The notes below the pieces were generated by a model, which saw nothing but the letters and a program-made list of their open reading frames with translations, was not told the DNA's origin and ran no database searches. From an uncultured Treponema sp. (GTDB lineage Bacteria > Spirochaetota > Spirochaetia > Treponematales > Treponemataceae), in the NCBI GenBank assembly GCA_946403565.1, contig CAMJAJ010000022.1, positions 1 to 9,990 of the forward strand: a DNA stretch of 9,990 nucleotides, given 5' to 3'. Each line of letters begins with the position of its first letter. The first letter of the stretch is position 1. A program made the position numbers and the translations under genes. This document shows positions 1 through 6,560 of this stretch, in pieces.

Positions 1-52
1 GTTCGCTTGTGTCCCGGTCAGTCAGGCCGTCCGCGGCCCTGCCCCATGCGGC
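1..52. other. Short non-coding end downstream of the cotH-like gene
   Basis: No gene is visible in these bases. Read on the minus strand, just after the stop of the CotH-like gene, there is a 5-bp stem GGCCG/CGGCC (34-38 with 25-29) with a 4-nt loop. It has no following T-run, so I do not call it an intrinsic terminator. The operon may end here or continue beyond the window. Confidence 0.5.
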
Positions 53-1306
53 CTAGCTCCATTCGTTGTCCAGCCAGTCCAGCCGGGTCCGCAGGTATTC
101 CATCATGTAGTCCACCTCGTCCTGGTAGCTCCTCCTGTTCCGCCAGCCCGTGGGGTTGGGCCACTGCCGGTGGCCGAACGACTTCCATGCCCGGTCGTTG
201 AGGATGGCCGCGTCCTCCAGCCCGTCTGCCCAGCCCTGTATGCCCTCGATGGACTGCCGCAGCTGCCCCTTCGTCTCCTGCCAGCGGCTCCTGAGGGCGG
301 CCGTGAAGCGTTTGTCCTGGAGCAGCCGTCCGTACCAGGCCGCCTGGGCGGTGATGTAGCCGTCCGTCTTGCTGCAGTCCGCCGCATCGGTGTTGCCGGC
401 CGAGAGGTCGAAGTCCCAGACCGGCCCCATGAAGAACTTGTCCTGCCTGGCGTCGTAGTACATGAAGCAGGAGGCCTGGAAGCGGGAGTCGTGGTTCTTG
501 GTGAACTCGTTCACCAGGTACCAGTCCACGAGCGAGGGCAGGTCAAAGTAGCGCGTCCAGTCCCCGCCGTCCTCGTCCTCGCCGAAGAGGTACTTTTCCC
601 GTTCGTTCACGAAGTCCTTTATGGCGAAGAACTCGTCCCAGCTGTACTCCACGCCGTCCGTGTCCACGATGTTGAACAGGACCCCGTGCTCGCTCGTGAA
701 GCTGAGCCGCTCGTTGATGTGCTCGTCGATCTTGAAGAGGATGCTGCCGTCCGGGGGGGCTATGGCCACCCGCTCCGGAGAAATCTCTATCTTCTCCTGT
801 ATCCCGTACAGGCCCGCGTACTTGCCGTTGAGTATGAGCGTGACGAATTCCTGCCGGGGGGTCCAGGCGAACCTGTTCCAGAGCCGGTGCGCCAGGAAGA
901 AGGCGTACTCGTCGCGAAGGAAGGTCTTGTCCGTGGAGCTCGCCTTGAGCACCCAGCGCCTGGCCCTGCCCATCCCCAGCAGGCCCTCCTCCTCGTTCAG
1001 CTTGAGCAGGTAGGGCTTCTTGTCCGTGTCTATGGTCTTCCAGGTGGAATTCCCCCGGCCCCGGATCTTGCAGCTGCCGCCCCAATGGGAGCCGCCGTCG
1101 TCCAGCGAGTACACCGCGTCCAGGTAGTTCTCCTTGGAGCTGATCTTCCTGCCGTAGGTGTTTATGCTCAGCACGGGCAGGCCCAGGCGCCCGTAGTCCT
1201 CCTCCCGTATGGCGGAGTAGAACGACGCGAAGGCAAGGAAGGCGGAGCTTGCGAGCAGCAGGGCAAGCAGCAGCAGGCCGGGAAGGCTGTGGCGGCGGAT
1301 CTTCAT
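53..1306 (-). CDS. CotH-family kinase-like protein, membrane anchored
   Basis: A 417-residue protein of the CotH family, whose Bacillus member is an atypical kinase phosphorylating spore-coat proteins. Visible motifs: an N-terminal hydrophobic segment at about residues 8-30 after a basic MKIRR start (signal anchor or uncleaved signal, placing the domain outside the membrane); RGRGNSTW at 82-89 followed by KKPYLLKL at 96-103; KASSTDKTFLRDEYA at 121-135; LNGKYAGLYGIQEKIE at 159-174; FKIDE at 191-195; and GPVWDFDLSAGN at 294-305, the DFD part matching the metal-binding acidic motif of CotH kinases. The ATG at 1306 overlaps the upstream stop (ATGA) and has GAGG 4 nt upstream. An in-frame start at 1411 would lie wholly inside the upstream gene and is rejected. 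It is last in the four-gene minus operon. The CotH family is clear; active kinase and its target are inference. Nothing in the window implies sporulation. Confidence 0.88.
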   Translation of the reverse strand: MKIRRHSLPGLLLLALLLASSAFLAFASFYSAIREEDYGRLGLPVLSINTYGRKISSKENYLDAVYSLDDGGSHWGGSCKIRGRGNSTWKTIDTDKKPYLLKLNEEEGLLGMGRARRWVLKASSTDKTFLRDEYAFFLAHRLWNRFAWTPRQEFVTLILNGKYAGLYGIQEKIEISPERVAIAPPDGSILFKIDEHINERLSFTSEHGVLFNIVDTDGVEYSWDEFFAIKDFVNEREKYLFGEDEDGGDWTRYFDLPSLVDWYLVNEFTKNHDSRFQASCFMYYDARQDKFFMGPVWDFDLSAGNTDAADCSKTDGYITAQAAWYGRLLQDKRFTAALRSRWQETKGQLRQSIEGIQGWADGLEDAAILNDRAWKSFGHRQWPNPTGWRNRRSYQDEVDYMMEYLRTRLDWLDNEWS

Positions 1307-1866
1307 TCGGCCTCGTATGCGGCCGTGCTCATCAGGAGGCAGTGCAGGGGGGAAAGGCCCTGCAGCACCAACTCGGTCGCCGCCTCCTTTTCCCTCGTGA
1401 AGCCCGAGCATGCGTCTGTCAGGTAGACGAGCTTGCAGCCCATGTCAATCACGTCTATCGCGGTGAAAAGCACGCAGCACTCGGCGACCACCCCGGTCAG
1501 GACGACCCTTCCGGCCCAGCGGGCGGCCTCGCGGAGCGCGGGTATGCCCATGGAGGAGTAGACCGACTTGCTGTACACCTGGTACTGCGCCGTGAGCGGC
1601 TCCAGCTCGGGGACAAGCCGGTTCATCCAGGCGTTGGCGTTTATGTCCGCATAGCTGACGTTGTAGTCCTTCCAGGTGCCGCACGGGTTCACCGGGGGCA
1701 TGAACTTGGTGAAGGCGACGTCTATCTGCTTGCTGCTTTCTTCGACCCGGGTGCAGAGGCCGGCGATCCGCCTGGCGGCCCCCTCCGTGTCCAGGCAGGC
1801 CCAGGGCTGGCCCTTGGTGTAGACGTTCTGCATGTCCGTGACGAGGATCAGGTCGCCGTCTTTCAT
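1303..1866 (-). CDS. Isochorismatase-fold cysteine hydrolase
   Basis: A 187-residue single-domain protein, normal for the isochorismatase/nicotinamidase-like hydrolase superfamily. Expected active-site parts are present in order: Asp11 in LVTDMQN, Lys100 in YSKSVYSS, and the nucleophile loop GVVAECCV at 125-132, where Cys131 aligns with the catalytic cysteine and Val127-Ala128 with the usual cis peptide. The His-containing metal site of true nicotinamidases (DxH after the second strand) is not seen: the equivalent strand reads IDVAFTKF at 48-55. A nicotinamidase role is therefore unlikely and the substrate is unknown. The ATG at 1866 overlaps the stop of the mutase gene (ATGA) and has GAGGA 6 nt upstream. 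The longer ORF to 1968 lacks this support. Cytoplasmic, no signal peptide. Its 3' end overlaps the CotH-like gene by 4 nt, so expression of the two is probably coupled. Confidence 0.88.
   Translation of the reverse strand: MKDGDLILVTDMQNVYTKGQPWACLDTEGAARRIAGLCTRVEESSKQIDVAFTKFMPPVNPCGTWKDYNVSYADINANAWMNRLVPELEPLTAQYQVYSKSVYSSMGIPALREAARWAGRVVLTGVVAECCVLFTAIDVIDMGCKLVYLTDACSGFTREKEAATELVLQGLSPLHCLLMSTAAYEAE
1311..1314 (-). promoter_or_regulatory. Ribosome binding site of the cotH-like gene
   Basis: GAGG on the minus strand, 4 nt before the ATG at 1306 and inside the last codons of the hydrolase gene. It supports the short start rather than the in-frame start at 1411. Confidence 0.55.
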
Positions 1867-3734
1867 CTCGCGTCCTCGCCGTCCAGGGCATCCGCCTTGC
1901 GGATCATGCTGGTCTCCCAGCGCAGGAGCGAGCGCTCCGCGGAGGCCTCGTCCCCCTTCACGTCGCACAGGATCCGGAAGACCGGCTCGGTGCCGCTCGG
2001 CCGCATCCAGATGAAGGCCTTGGTCGCTCCCTGCTCATCCAGGAAGCGGACCTTGAGGCCGCCCTTGCCGTTGTTCCAGTCGGAGGCGTTCTTCACCTCC
2101 TCCGTTCCGTTCGTCGTGTCGGCCTCGTAGGAGGCGAAGCCGTAGATGGAGCGCAGCTCCTCCTGCTTGGCTGCCCACTCCTCCTCAAACACCTGCCTGA
2201 ACCGCTCCTTGAGCAGTCCCTTGTCCTCGGTCTGCACCTGCATAAGCGCCCGCGTCTCGCTGACTCCGGTCGTCGTGTAGCGGGGCAGGGTCTCGAGCAC
2301 GTCGGAGAGGGTGAAGTCGTCCCGGTAGCGGTATTCCTGGCCGGACCGTTCGCACCAGATGTGGAAGAGCCCCTTGCGCAGGCTGCCGTCCTCGCCTTTC
2401 GTGTCCCGTATGGCGAGCAGCTTGACCAGCGCGAAGAGGGTCGCCAGCGGGTCGCGCACGCGCGAGGGATAGGTTATGTTCCCGCCGTTGCTGCCTTCCC
2501 CGAGGATCCGCACGCGGTAGCCTTCCTCGCGCTTCTTCTGGGCCAGGTGGACGACGTTCGCCTCGCCGACCTCGGCGCGGAACAGCTCTATGCCGAGCTT
2601 GGAGCATATCTCGTCTATGCGCATGGAGGTGGGGCAGTTTACGGCGACTGCCGAGCGTCCGCCGCCTGCCAGTATCCTGCGCAGGAGCCCCCTGCCGGAG
2701 AAGTTCTGCTCCCGCCAGATTTCAAAGGTGCTTTCCGCCATGACGCAGAGGGCGAACACCTCCTGGGCCGGGATGGGCCGGGCCAGTGCCTCGTTCCTGT
2801 CCTCCCCGCCCTTGGTGTCCCAGAACACGATGTTGCCCCGGTCGCCGTCGCAGTCCGGCATGTAGCCCAGGAGGGCGCTGGCGTTTCCGCCCTGCTGCAG
2901 CTCCTCCATCCGCTGTGCGCAGTGGACCAGGTTTTCCGGTTCCGGGATTATCTCATGGACGATCTGCCCCGGTTCGTCGTTGAAGGGGGCAAACTGGATG
3001 CCGAATGACTCGATCAGCTGCCGGTCTATGGAGCAGGTCCGTGCCGACCCGTTCATGTCGGCCACCACGGTGAGGGGGCGGGATGCGATTGACTTCCGCA
3101 GTATGCTGAACACCTTCTCCTGCTCGTCCGCATCGCTGGTTCCCGCGATTATCTCCCGCACGAAGGCGTCGTATTCCTGCAGGGCCTTCTCCTTGTAGCG
3201 TCCGGAATCCGCGCACAGGGAGTCCACGGACCGGTCGTTCACGCAGGAGAGGATCTCCCAGGCGTGCGCCTCGTTCTCGAAAATGCCGCATTTCCGCTCG
3301 AACATGTCGATGAGCCGCCTGCTCTCCTCCCCGGAGAGCACTCCCCCGTCGGACAGGCCGAACTTTATCCCGTTGTGGCCGATCGGGTTGTGGCTTGCGG
3401 AGATGTAGACGAAGGCGTCCGCGCTCTTGGCGTATGCCATGATTTCCGGGGCGGCCACGATGCCGACGCAGCGGACCGTCACGCCGGAATAGATGAGGGC
3501 CTTGACGATGGCCTTCTCTATCTCGCTCCCGGTGGGCCGGGTGTCCCGCCCGACGATGACGACAGGCTCCTTGCTCTTGTCGTTGTCCTGCAGGAACTCC
3601 GAGAAAGTCTCCCCGATGAGGAGAGAGATCAGGGTGTTCGCCTTTCCGATGGACGTTCCGCCGTCCTCAGCGTCGCCGCTCTCGGCGAATATCTTCCGCC
3701 AGCCGGAGGCCGAAAGAATCATCTTGTGGTGCAT
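1863..3734 (-). CDS. Phosphoglucomutase/phosphomannomutase family protein
   Basis: A 623-residue alpha-D-phosphohexomutase, which interconverts hexose 6-phosphate and 1-phosphate through a phosphoserine enzyme and Mg2+. All four family motifs are intact: the active-serine loop SASHNP at 112-117 (Ser114 the phosphoserine), the metal loop DCDGDRG at 294-300 (Asp294, 296, 298), the sugar-binding loop GEGSNGG at 412-418 (in place of the common GEESG), and the phosphate-binding RPSGTEP at 578-584. It is longer than the usual 450-580 residues, with extra sequence around 190-220 and 445-550. Start 3734 is preferred: AAGGA lies 6 nt upstream, whereas the next Met (residue 5) has no such site. It begins 2 nt after the Sel1-like gene and ends in a 4-nt overlap with the hydrolase gene. 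Substrate (glucose, mannose or another hexose phosphate) cannot be read from sequence. Cytoplasmic. Confidence 0.92.
   Translation of the reverse strand: MHHKMILSASGWRKIFAESGDAEDGGTSIGKANTLISLLIGETFSEFLQDNDKSKEPVVIVGRDTRPTGSEIEKAIVKALIYSGVTVRCVGIVAAPEIMAYAKSADAFVYISASHNPIGHNGIKFGLSDGGVLSGEESRRLIDMFERKCGIFENEAHAWEILSCVNDRSVDSLCADSGRYKEKALQEYDAFVREIIAGTSDADEQEKVFSILRKSIASRPLTVVADMNGSARTCSIDRQLIESFGIQFAPFNDEPGQIVHEIIPEPENLVHCAQRMEELQQGGNASALLGYMPDCDGDRGNIVFWDTKGGEDRNEALARPIPAQEVFALCVMAESTFEIWREQNFSGRGLLRRILAGGGRSAVAVNCPTSMRIDEICSKLGIELFRAEVGEANVVHLAQKKREEGYRVRILGEGSNGGNITYPSRVRDPLATLFALVKLLAIRDTKGEDGSLRKGLFHIWCERSGQEYRYRDDFTLSDVLETLPRYTTTGVSETRALMQVQTEDKGLLKERFRQVFEEEWAAKQEELRSIYGFASYEADTTNGTEEVKNASDWNNGKGGLKVRFLDEQGATKAFIWMRPSGTEPVFRILCDVKGDEASAERSLLRWETSMIRKADALDGEDAR
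1873..1877 (-). promoter_or_regulatory. Ribosome binding site of the cysteine hydrolase gene
   Basis: GAGGA on the minus strand, 6 nt before the ATG at 1866, embedded in the final codons of the mutase gene. Together with the ATGA stop/start overlap it points to coupled translation. Confidence 0.65.
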
Positions 3735-3736
3735 AT

Positions 3737-6364
3737 CTAGTCCTTGTTCCTGCTGTATGATTCAGGAAGTCCGTCGAAGCAGTTGAGTATCTTCACGACC
3801 TGCGCGGTCGGGTGCAGCCTGCTTTCCGTCCGGTAGTAGCCGAGTCCCTTCTCCACGTCGCGCTCGCAACCCTCGCCCTCTATGAGCATGGTTCCGATTA
3901 TCGGGTAGACGTTCTCGCTTCCGTTCAGCTCGGCCGCGTTGTACCAGAGGAACGCGCTGTCGTAGTTCTTGGGGACTCCCTTTCCATAGTAGTAGCAGTC
4001 AGCCATCCGCTCCATGGCCTCCACCTTGTTCAGCTTTGCCGCCATCAGGTAGTATTTGGCGGCCAGTTCGTCCGAACCGTTCACGAGCGAGCCGGCCTCC
4101 GTATAGGCTTCCGCCAGGGTGTAGAGGGCGTCGGCGTTCTCCGCGTTGCTGGACACCTTCTTCTTGGCCCGGTTTATGGTCTCCGTGACGGTGTAGGTGG
4201 AGAGCGTCATCTTGTCGCTGTAGTACTTCTCGATGTAGAGGCGCTGGTCCTTTGCCGCGCTTATGCCTGCGGTCTCGGCGAACACCGCGAGCCGGTAGGC
4301 CTCGTCCAGGTTGCTGTAGTCCTCGTCGAAGGTCACCGACACGTCGGAAATCCGCTGCTTGATCAGGGCCTGGTAGGACTCGATGTAGCCGTACTTGACG
4401 GCCGCGATCAGCGACTCCTTTATGTCCGTCTGCCCCGAAAGCCATACGAGGAGGGAGAACGAGAGGTAGTAGCTGTACTCGTCCTCGGCCGCGCAGCCGT
4501 TCGTGATGAAGTCCTTCTGCTCCGTCTCGTCCCGGGCCGTGGCCGCCAGCCAGCCCCAGGCCTCGCCGTAGTTCAGGTTCGCGGCGGCCTCAAAGCTCGC
4601 CCGCGCCTCCTTGGCCTTCTTCCTGGTTCCGTAGCCGTTCTGCAGGCAGCGGCCCTGGCAGACCAGGGCGGGGGCGTACTCGGGGTCCGCCTTGAGCACG
4701 TCCTGTATGAGGTTCCAGGCCGCGGCGACGTCCTTGTCGGGCCGGACGGAGGCCGCCTTCATGTCGTAGCGGGAGACCGCCTCGTTGTCCTCGAGCAGGA
4801 GCCAGGCGTACCAGGTCTTTTCAAACTTGCCGCCGGCATCCGCCCTGCCCTTGAACCACTTCAGGGCCTCGGCCTTGGTCGCGACCTTGAGCAGCTCCGT
4901 GTTCTTTTCCACCTCGCCCTTCTCGCTGAAGTTCGAGTCGTCCATGGAGTTCTGCCAGTATTCCACGTCGTTCTTGAAGCGGCTGCCCTGCAGGACCTGC
5001 GCGTATATGTTGTCCAGCTCGGAGAGGGCCCGGGCGGCCCGTTCCTCGTTGAGCGGGAACTTGTTCGCGCTGCTTATGGCCTGGCGGTAGGAGTTCAGGC
5101 TGCCCTGCTTGCCCTTGTAGCGGTTGCCCAGCAGGTACTGGCAGTAGGAGCTGCCCTTCTTGGCGCCCTCGTTGAGCCATGCGATGCTGTCCTTCTCGCC
5201 GTCCTCGGTCTCCGCCTCGCTGTAGTACTGGCCCAGCTCCATGCAGACGGTCTCGTCAGGGGCGTGCCCCTCGTCCTCGTAGTAGGCGCGCAGCTGCTCC
5301 ATCTTCTCCTGGTAGGCGACCTTCTCGTCGTAGAGCGCGTCGCGGTACTTGTAGTAGTAGAAGGAGGCCATGTTCTTGTCGGTCGTGTCGAAGTAGCCTT
5401 CCCGGTATATGGCCGCCAGCGCGGAGAAGCCCCGCGGCTCGCCGTACATGGCCGCGTTCATGTAGTATTCCAGGGCCTTCTCCTGGTTGTGGAAGGGATT
5501 GGACTGCTTGAGGCACAGGGGCGTCGAGTATTCCGTCTGCGAGGGGATGGTTCCCGCGTAGAAGTCACCCAGGAGCATGGCGGCCTTGGGATGGTAGAGG
5601 GCTTCCGCCTCCTCCAGCAGGACGGAGGCAGTCTCCAGCAGCTCCGACGCCATGTCGTCGGTCACGTTTCCCCGGCCCATCGCGAGTATGTCCTGCGCCG
5701 CTATGTAGTAGGCCTCCGAGTAGTGGAAGGCCATGGCCTTGTCGAGGTATTTCTTGCGGTCGGCCCCCTTGGCCCGCTTGGCAAGTATGATGAAGCTTTC
5801 GGGGAATTCCTCCGCCGCCGCGGAGTCGTAGAGCTTCTTGGTGGACAGCTTGGCGGTCTCCTTGGTGGCCCAGCAGTTCTCTATTTCCTCAGCGATCAGC
5901 AGGTTGCCTCCGGCGAAGCCGGCCTTGTAGGCCCTGTCGGCGAATTCCCGGGACCTCGCGTAATTCTTGATGACCCCGCAGCCCGTCCGCAGGCATTTGG
6001 CGATGACGTAGTTCGCGTAGGGGATGAAGGAGGCGTATTCGGGATACAGTCCGTCCGCGATGTCCATGTACCAGAGGTAGGAGCTTTCCGGCGTGCCGTA
6101 GAGGTCGCGCATGCCGGGCGCGTAGGTGTTCATCAGCAGCAGGTCGCTGTGCTTGGACATAAGGAGGGCGAAGTACCAGCTGTCCAGCGGGTAGAAGTCT
6201 ATCTCTGCCGAGAGCGCGGCGTCGTGCTTCTGCTTTTCAAGGAAAAACTCCTCCGCGTTCACGCTGTTCGCCGCTATGTTCACTGCCGACCTGGCAAAGC
6301 TGGGGGCCAGGGCAAGGAGGGCCGCGGCCAGGACTATATATACTTTCTTCCGATTGTCTGCCAT
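3737..6364 (-). CDS. Exported Sel1/TPR-like repeat protein
   Basis: An 875-residue protein opening with a clear signal peptide: basic MADNRKK, hydrophobic core about 8-24, likely cleavage after SFA (24) or RSA (27). It is therefore predicted exported or periplasmic. The rest looks helical with repeats of the Sel1 type (A..Y..AA..G...A...L...Y..G), best at about 295-322, 393-416, 570-607 and 768-850, where YYYGKGVPKNYDSAFLWYNAA is a textbook unit. Much of 30-290 and 610-760 only weakly resembles the motif. It is tyrosine-rich and has about twelve cysteines, none in a CxxC. Sel1 proteins act as scaffolds for protein contacts; no enzyme motif is visible. Start 6364 fits the promoter just upstream; the in-frame ATG at 6382 would place the start upstream of the predicted transcription start. 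First gene of the operon, ending 2 nt before the mutase start. Confidence 0.85.
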   Translation of the reverse strand: MADNRKKVYIVLAAALLALAPSFARSAVNIAANSVNAEEFFLEKQKHDAALSAEIDFYPLDSWYFALLMSKHSDLLLMNTYAPGMRDLYGTPESSYLWYMDIADGLYPEYASFIPYANYVIAKCLRTGCGVIKNYARSREFADRAYKAGFAGGNLLIAEEIENCWATKETAKLSTKKLYDSAAAEEFPESFIILAKRAKGADRKKYLDKAMAFHYSEAYYIAAQDILAMGRGNVTDDMASELLETASVLLEEAEALYHPKAAMLLGDFYAGTIPSQTEYSTPLCLKQSNPFHNQEKALEYYMNAAMYGEPRGFSALAAIYREGYFDTTDKNMASFYYYKYRDALYDEKVAYQEKMEQLRAYYEDEGHAPDETVCMELGQYYSEAETEDGEKDSIAWLNEGAKKGSSYCQYLLGNRYKGKQGSLNSYRQAISSANKFPLNEERAARALSELDNIYAQVLQGSRFKNDVEYWQNSMDDSNFSEKGEVEKNTELLKVATKAEALKWFKGRADAGGKFEKTWYAWLLLEDNEAVSRYDMKAASVRPDKDVAAAWNLIQDVLKADPEYAPALVCQGRCLQNGYGTRKKAKEARASFEAAANLNYGEAWGWLAATARDETEQKDFITNGCAAEDEYSYYLSFSLLVWLSGQTDIKESLIAAVKYGYIESYQALIKQRISDVSVTFDEDYSNLDEAYRLAVFAETAGISAAKDQRLYIEKYYSDKMTLSTYTVTETINRAKKKVSSNAENADALYTLAEAYTEAGSLVNGSDELAAKYYLMAAKLNKVEAMERMADCYYYGKGVPKNYDSAFLWYNAAELNGSENVYPIIGTMLIEGEGCERDVEKGLGYYRTESRLHPTAQVVKILNCFDGLPESYSRNKD
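3741..3745 (-). promoter_or_regulatory. Ribosome binding site of the phosphohexomutase gene
   Basis: AAGGA on the minus strand, 6 nt before the ATG at 3734 and inside the final codons of the Sel1-like gene, whose stop codon lies between site and start. It decides the start at 3734 over the Met four codons later. Confidence 0.7.
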
Positions 6365-6370
6365 AACCCT

Positions 6371-6399
6371 ATTGTAAATCATAATCCCTTTATAATCAA
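6371..6399 (-). promoter_or_regulatory. Predicted sigma70 promoter of the sel1-like operon
   Basis: On the minus strand, TTGATT (6399-6394, four of six matches to TTGACA) and TACAAT (6376-6371, five of six to TATAAT) are separated by exactly 17 bp. They sit in an AT-rich island within GC-rich sequence. The expected transcription start, about 7 nt past the -10 box, falls on or next to the ATG at 6364, so the message may be leaderless. A short AGGG lies only 2 nt before the ATG, too close to be a normal ribosome binding site. Confidence 0.6.
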
Positions 6400-6410
6400 T
6401 GGAAAATTCG

Positions 6411-6466
6411 CGGGGGCATGGCTGCGGCATGAGCGCGGGGTATCGCAGCAGGTCCGGGGGCATGGC
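6411..6466. repeat. 12-bp direct repeat in the intergenic spacer
   Basis: CGGGGGCATGGC occurs identically at 6411-6422 and 6455-6466, a 44-bp offset, just upstream of the sel1-like promoter. A second repeat is interleaved with it. It could be an operator pair or the remains of local duplication; the G-rich composition makes chance recurrence easier. Confidence 0.6.
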
Positions 6467-6493
6467 GTGGCGGGGCAGGGGGGCGGCATGAGC
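6424..6493. repeat. 11-bp direct repeat in the intergenic spacer
   Basis: GCGGCATGAGC occurs at 6424-6434 and 6483-6493, a 59-bp offset, interleaved with the 12-bp repeat. Both copies contain GGCATG, as does the other repeat as GGGCATGG, so GGCATG recurs four times in about 80 bp. No coding gene covers this stretch. Confidence 0.6.
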
Positions 6494-6511
6494 TCGGTGC
6501 AGTGCCGCCAC

Positions 6512-6558
6512 AAAAGCGCAGCCGGGAGGGCGGGCAGGGCCGCCCCTGCCTGCCTGCG
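6512..6558 (-). terminator. Possible intrinsic terminator after the purO-like gene
   Basis: Just past the minus-strand stop at 6561 there is a nested hairpin. An inner 7-bp perfect stem pairs GGCAGGG (6550-6544) with CCCTGCC (6539-6533) around a 4-nt loop. An outer 5-bp stem pairs CGCAG (6558-6554) with CTGCG (6521-6517). A run of four T (6515-6512) follows the outer stem after one base. The T-run is short, so termination strength is uncertain. Its position fits separate transcription of the sel1-like operon. Confidence 0.4.
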
Positions 6559-6560
6559 GC

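Noticed and set aside
25..38. Hairpin GGCCG/CGGCC after the cotH-like gene as an intrinsic terminator
   Set aside because: The stem is only 5 bp and no T-run follows on the minus strand; such stems are common in GC-rich DNA.
1307..1411. N-terminal extension of the cotH-like gene to an ATG at 1411
   Set aside because: It would lie entirely within the hydrolase gene. The ATG at 1306 has a Shine-Dalgarno site, the ATGA overlap and a proper signal-anchor start.
170..1426. A 418-codon open frame on the plus strand opposite the cotH-like gene
   Set aside because: It is an antisense shadow in the aligned register; the CotH motifs are on the minus strand.
1303..1866. Annotation of the hydrolase as nicotinamidase PncA
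   Set aside because: The His metal ligands expected after the second strand are absent; only the general superfamily triad is visible.
6365..6511. Upstream starts of the sel1-like gene at 6382 or 6511
   Set aside because: 6511 would include GC-rich non-coding-looking residues before the signal peptide. 6382 has an AAAGGG only 3 nt upstream and lies upstream of the transcription start predicted from TTGATT-17-TACAAT. 6382 remains a minor possibility.
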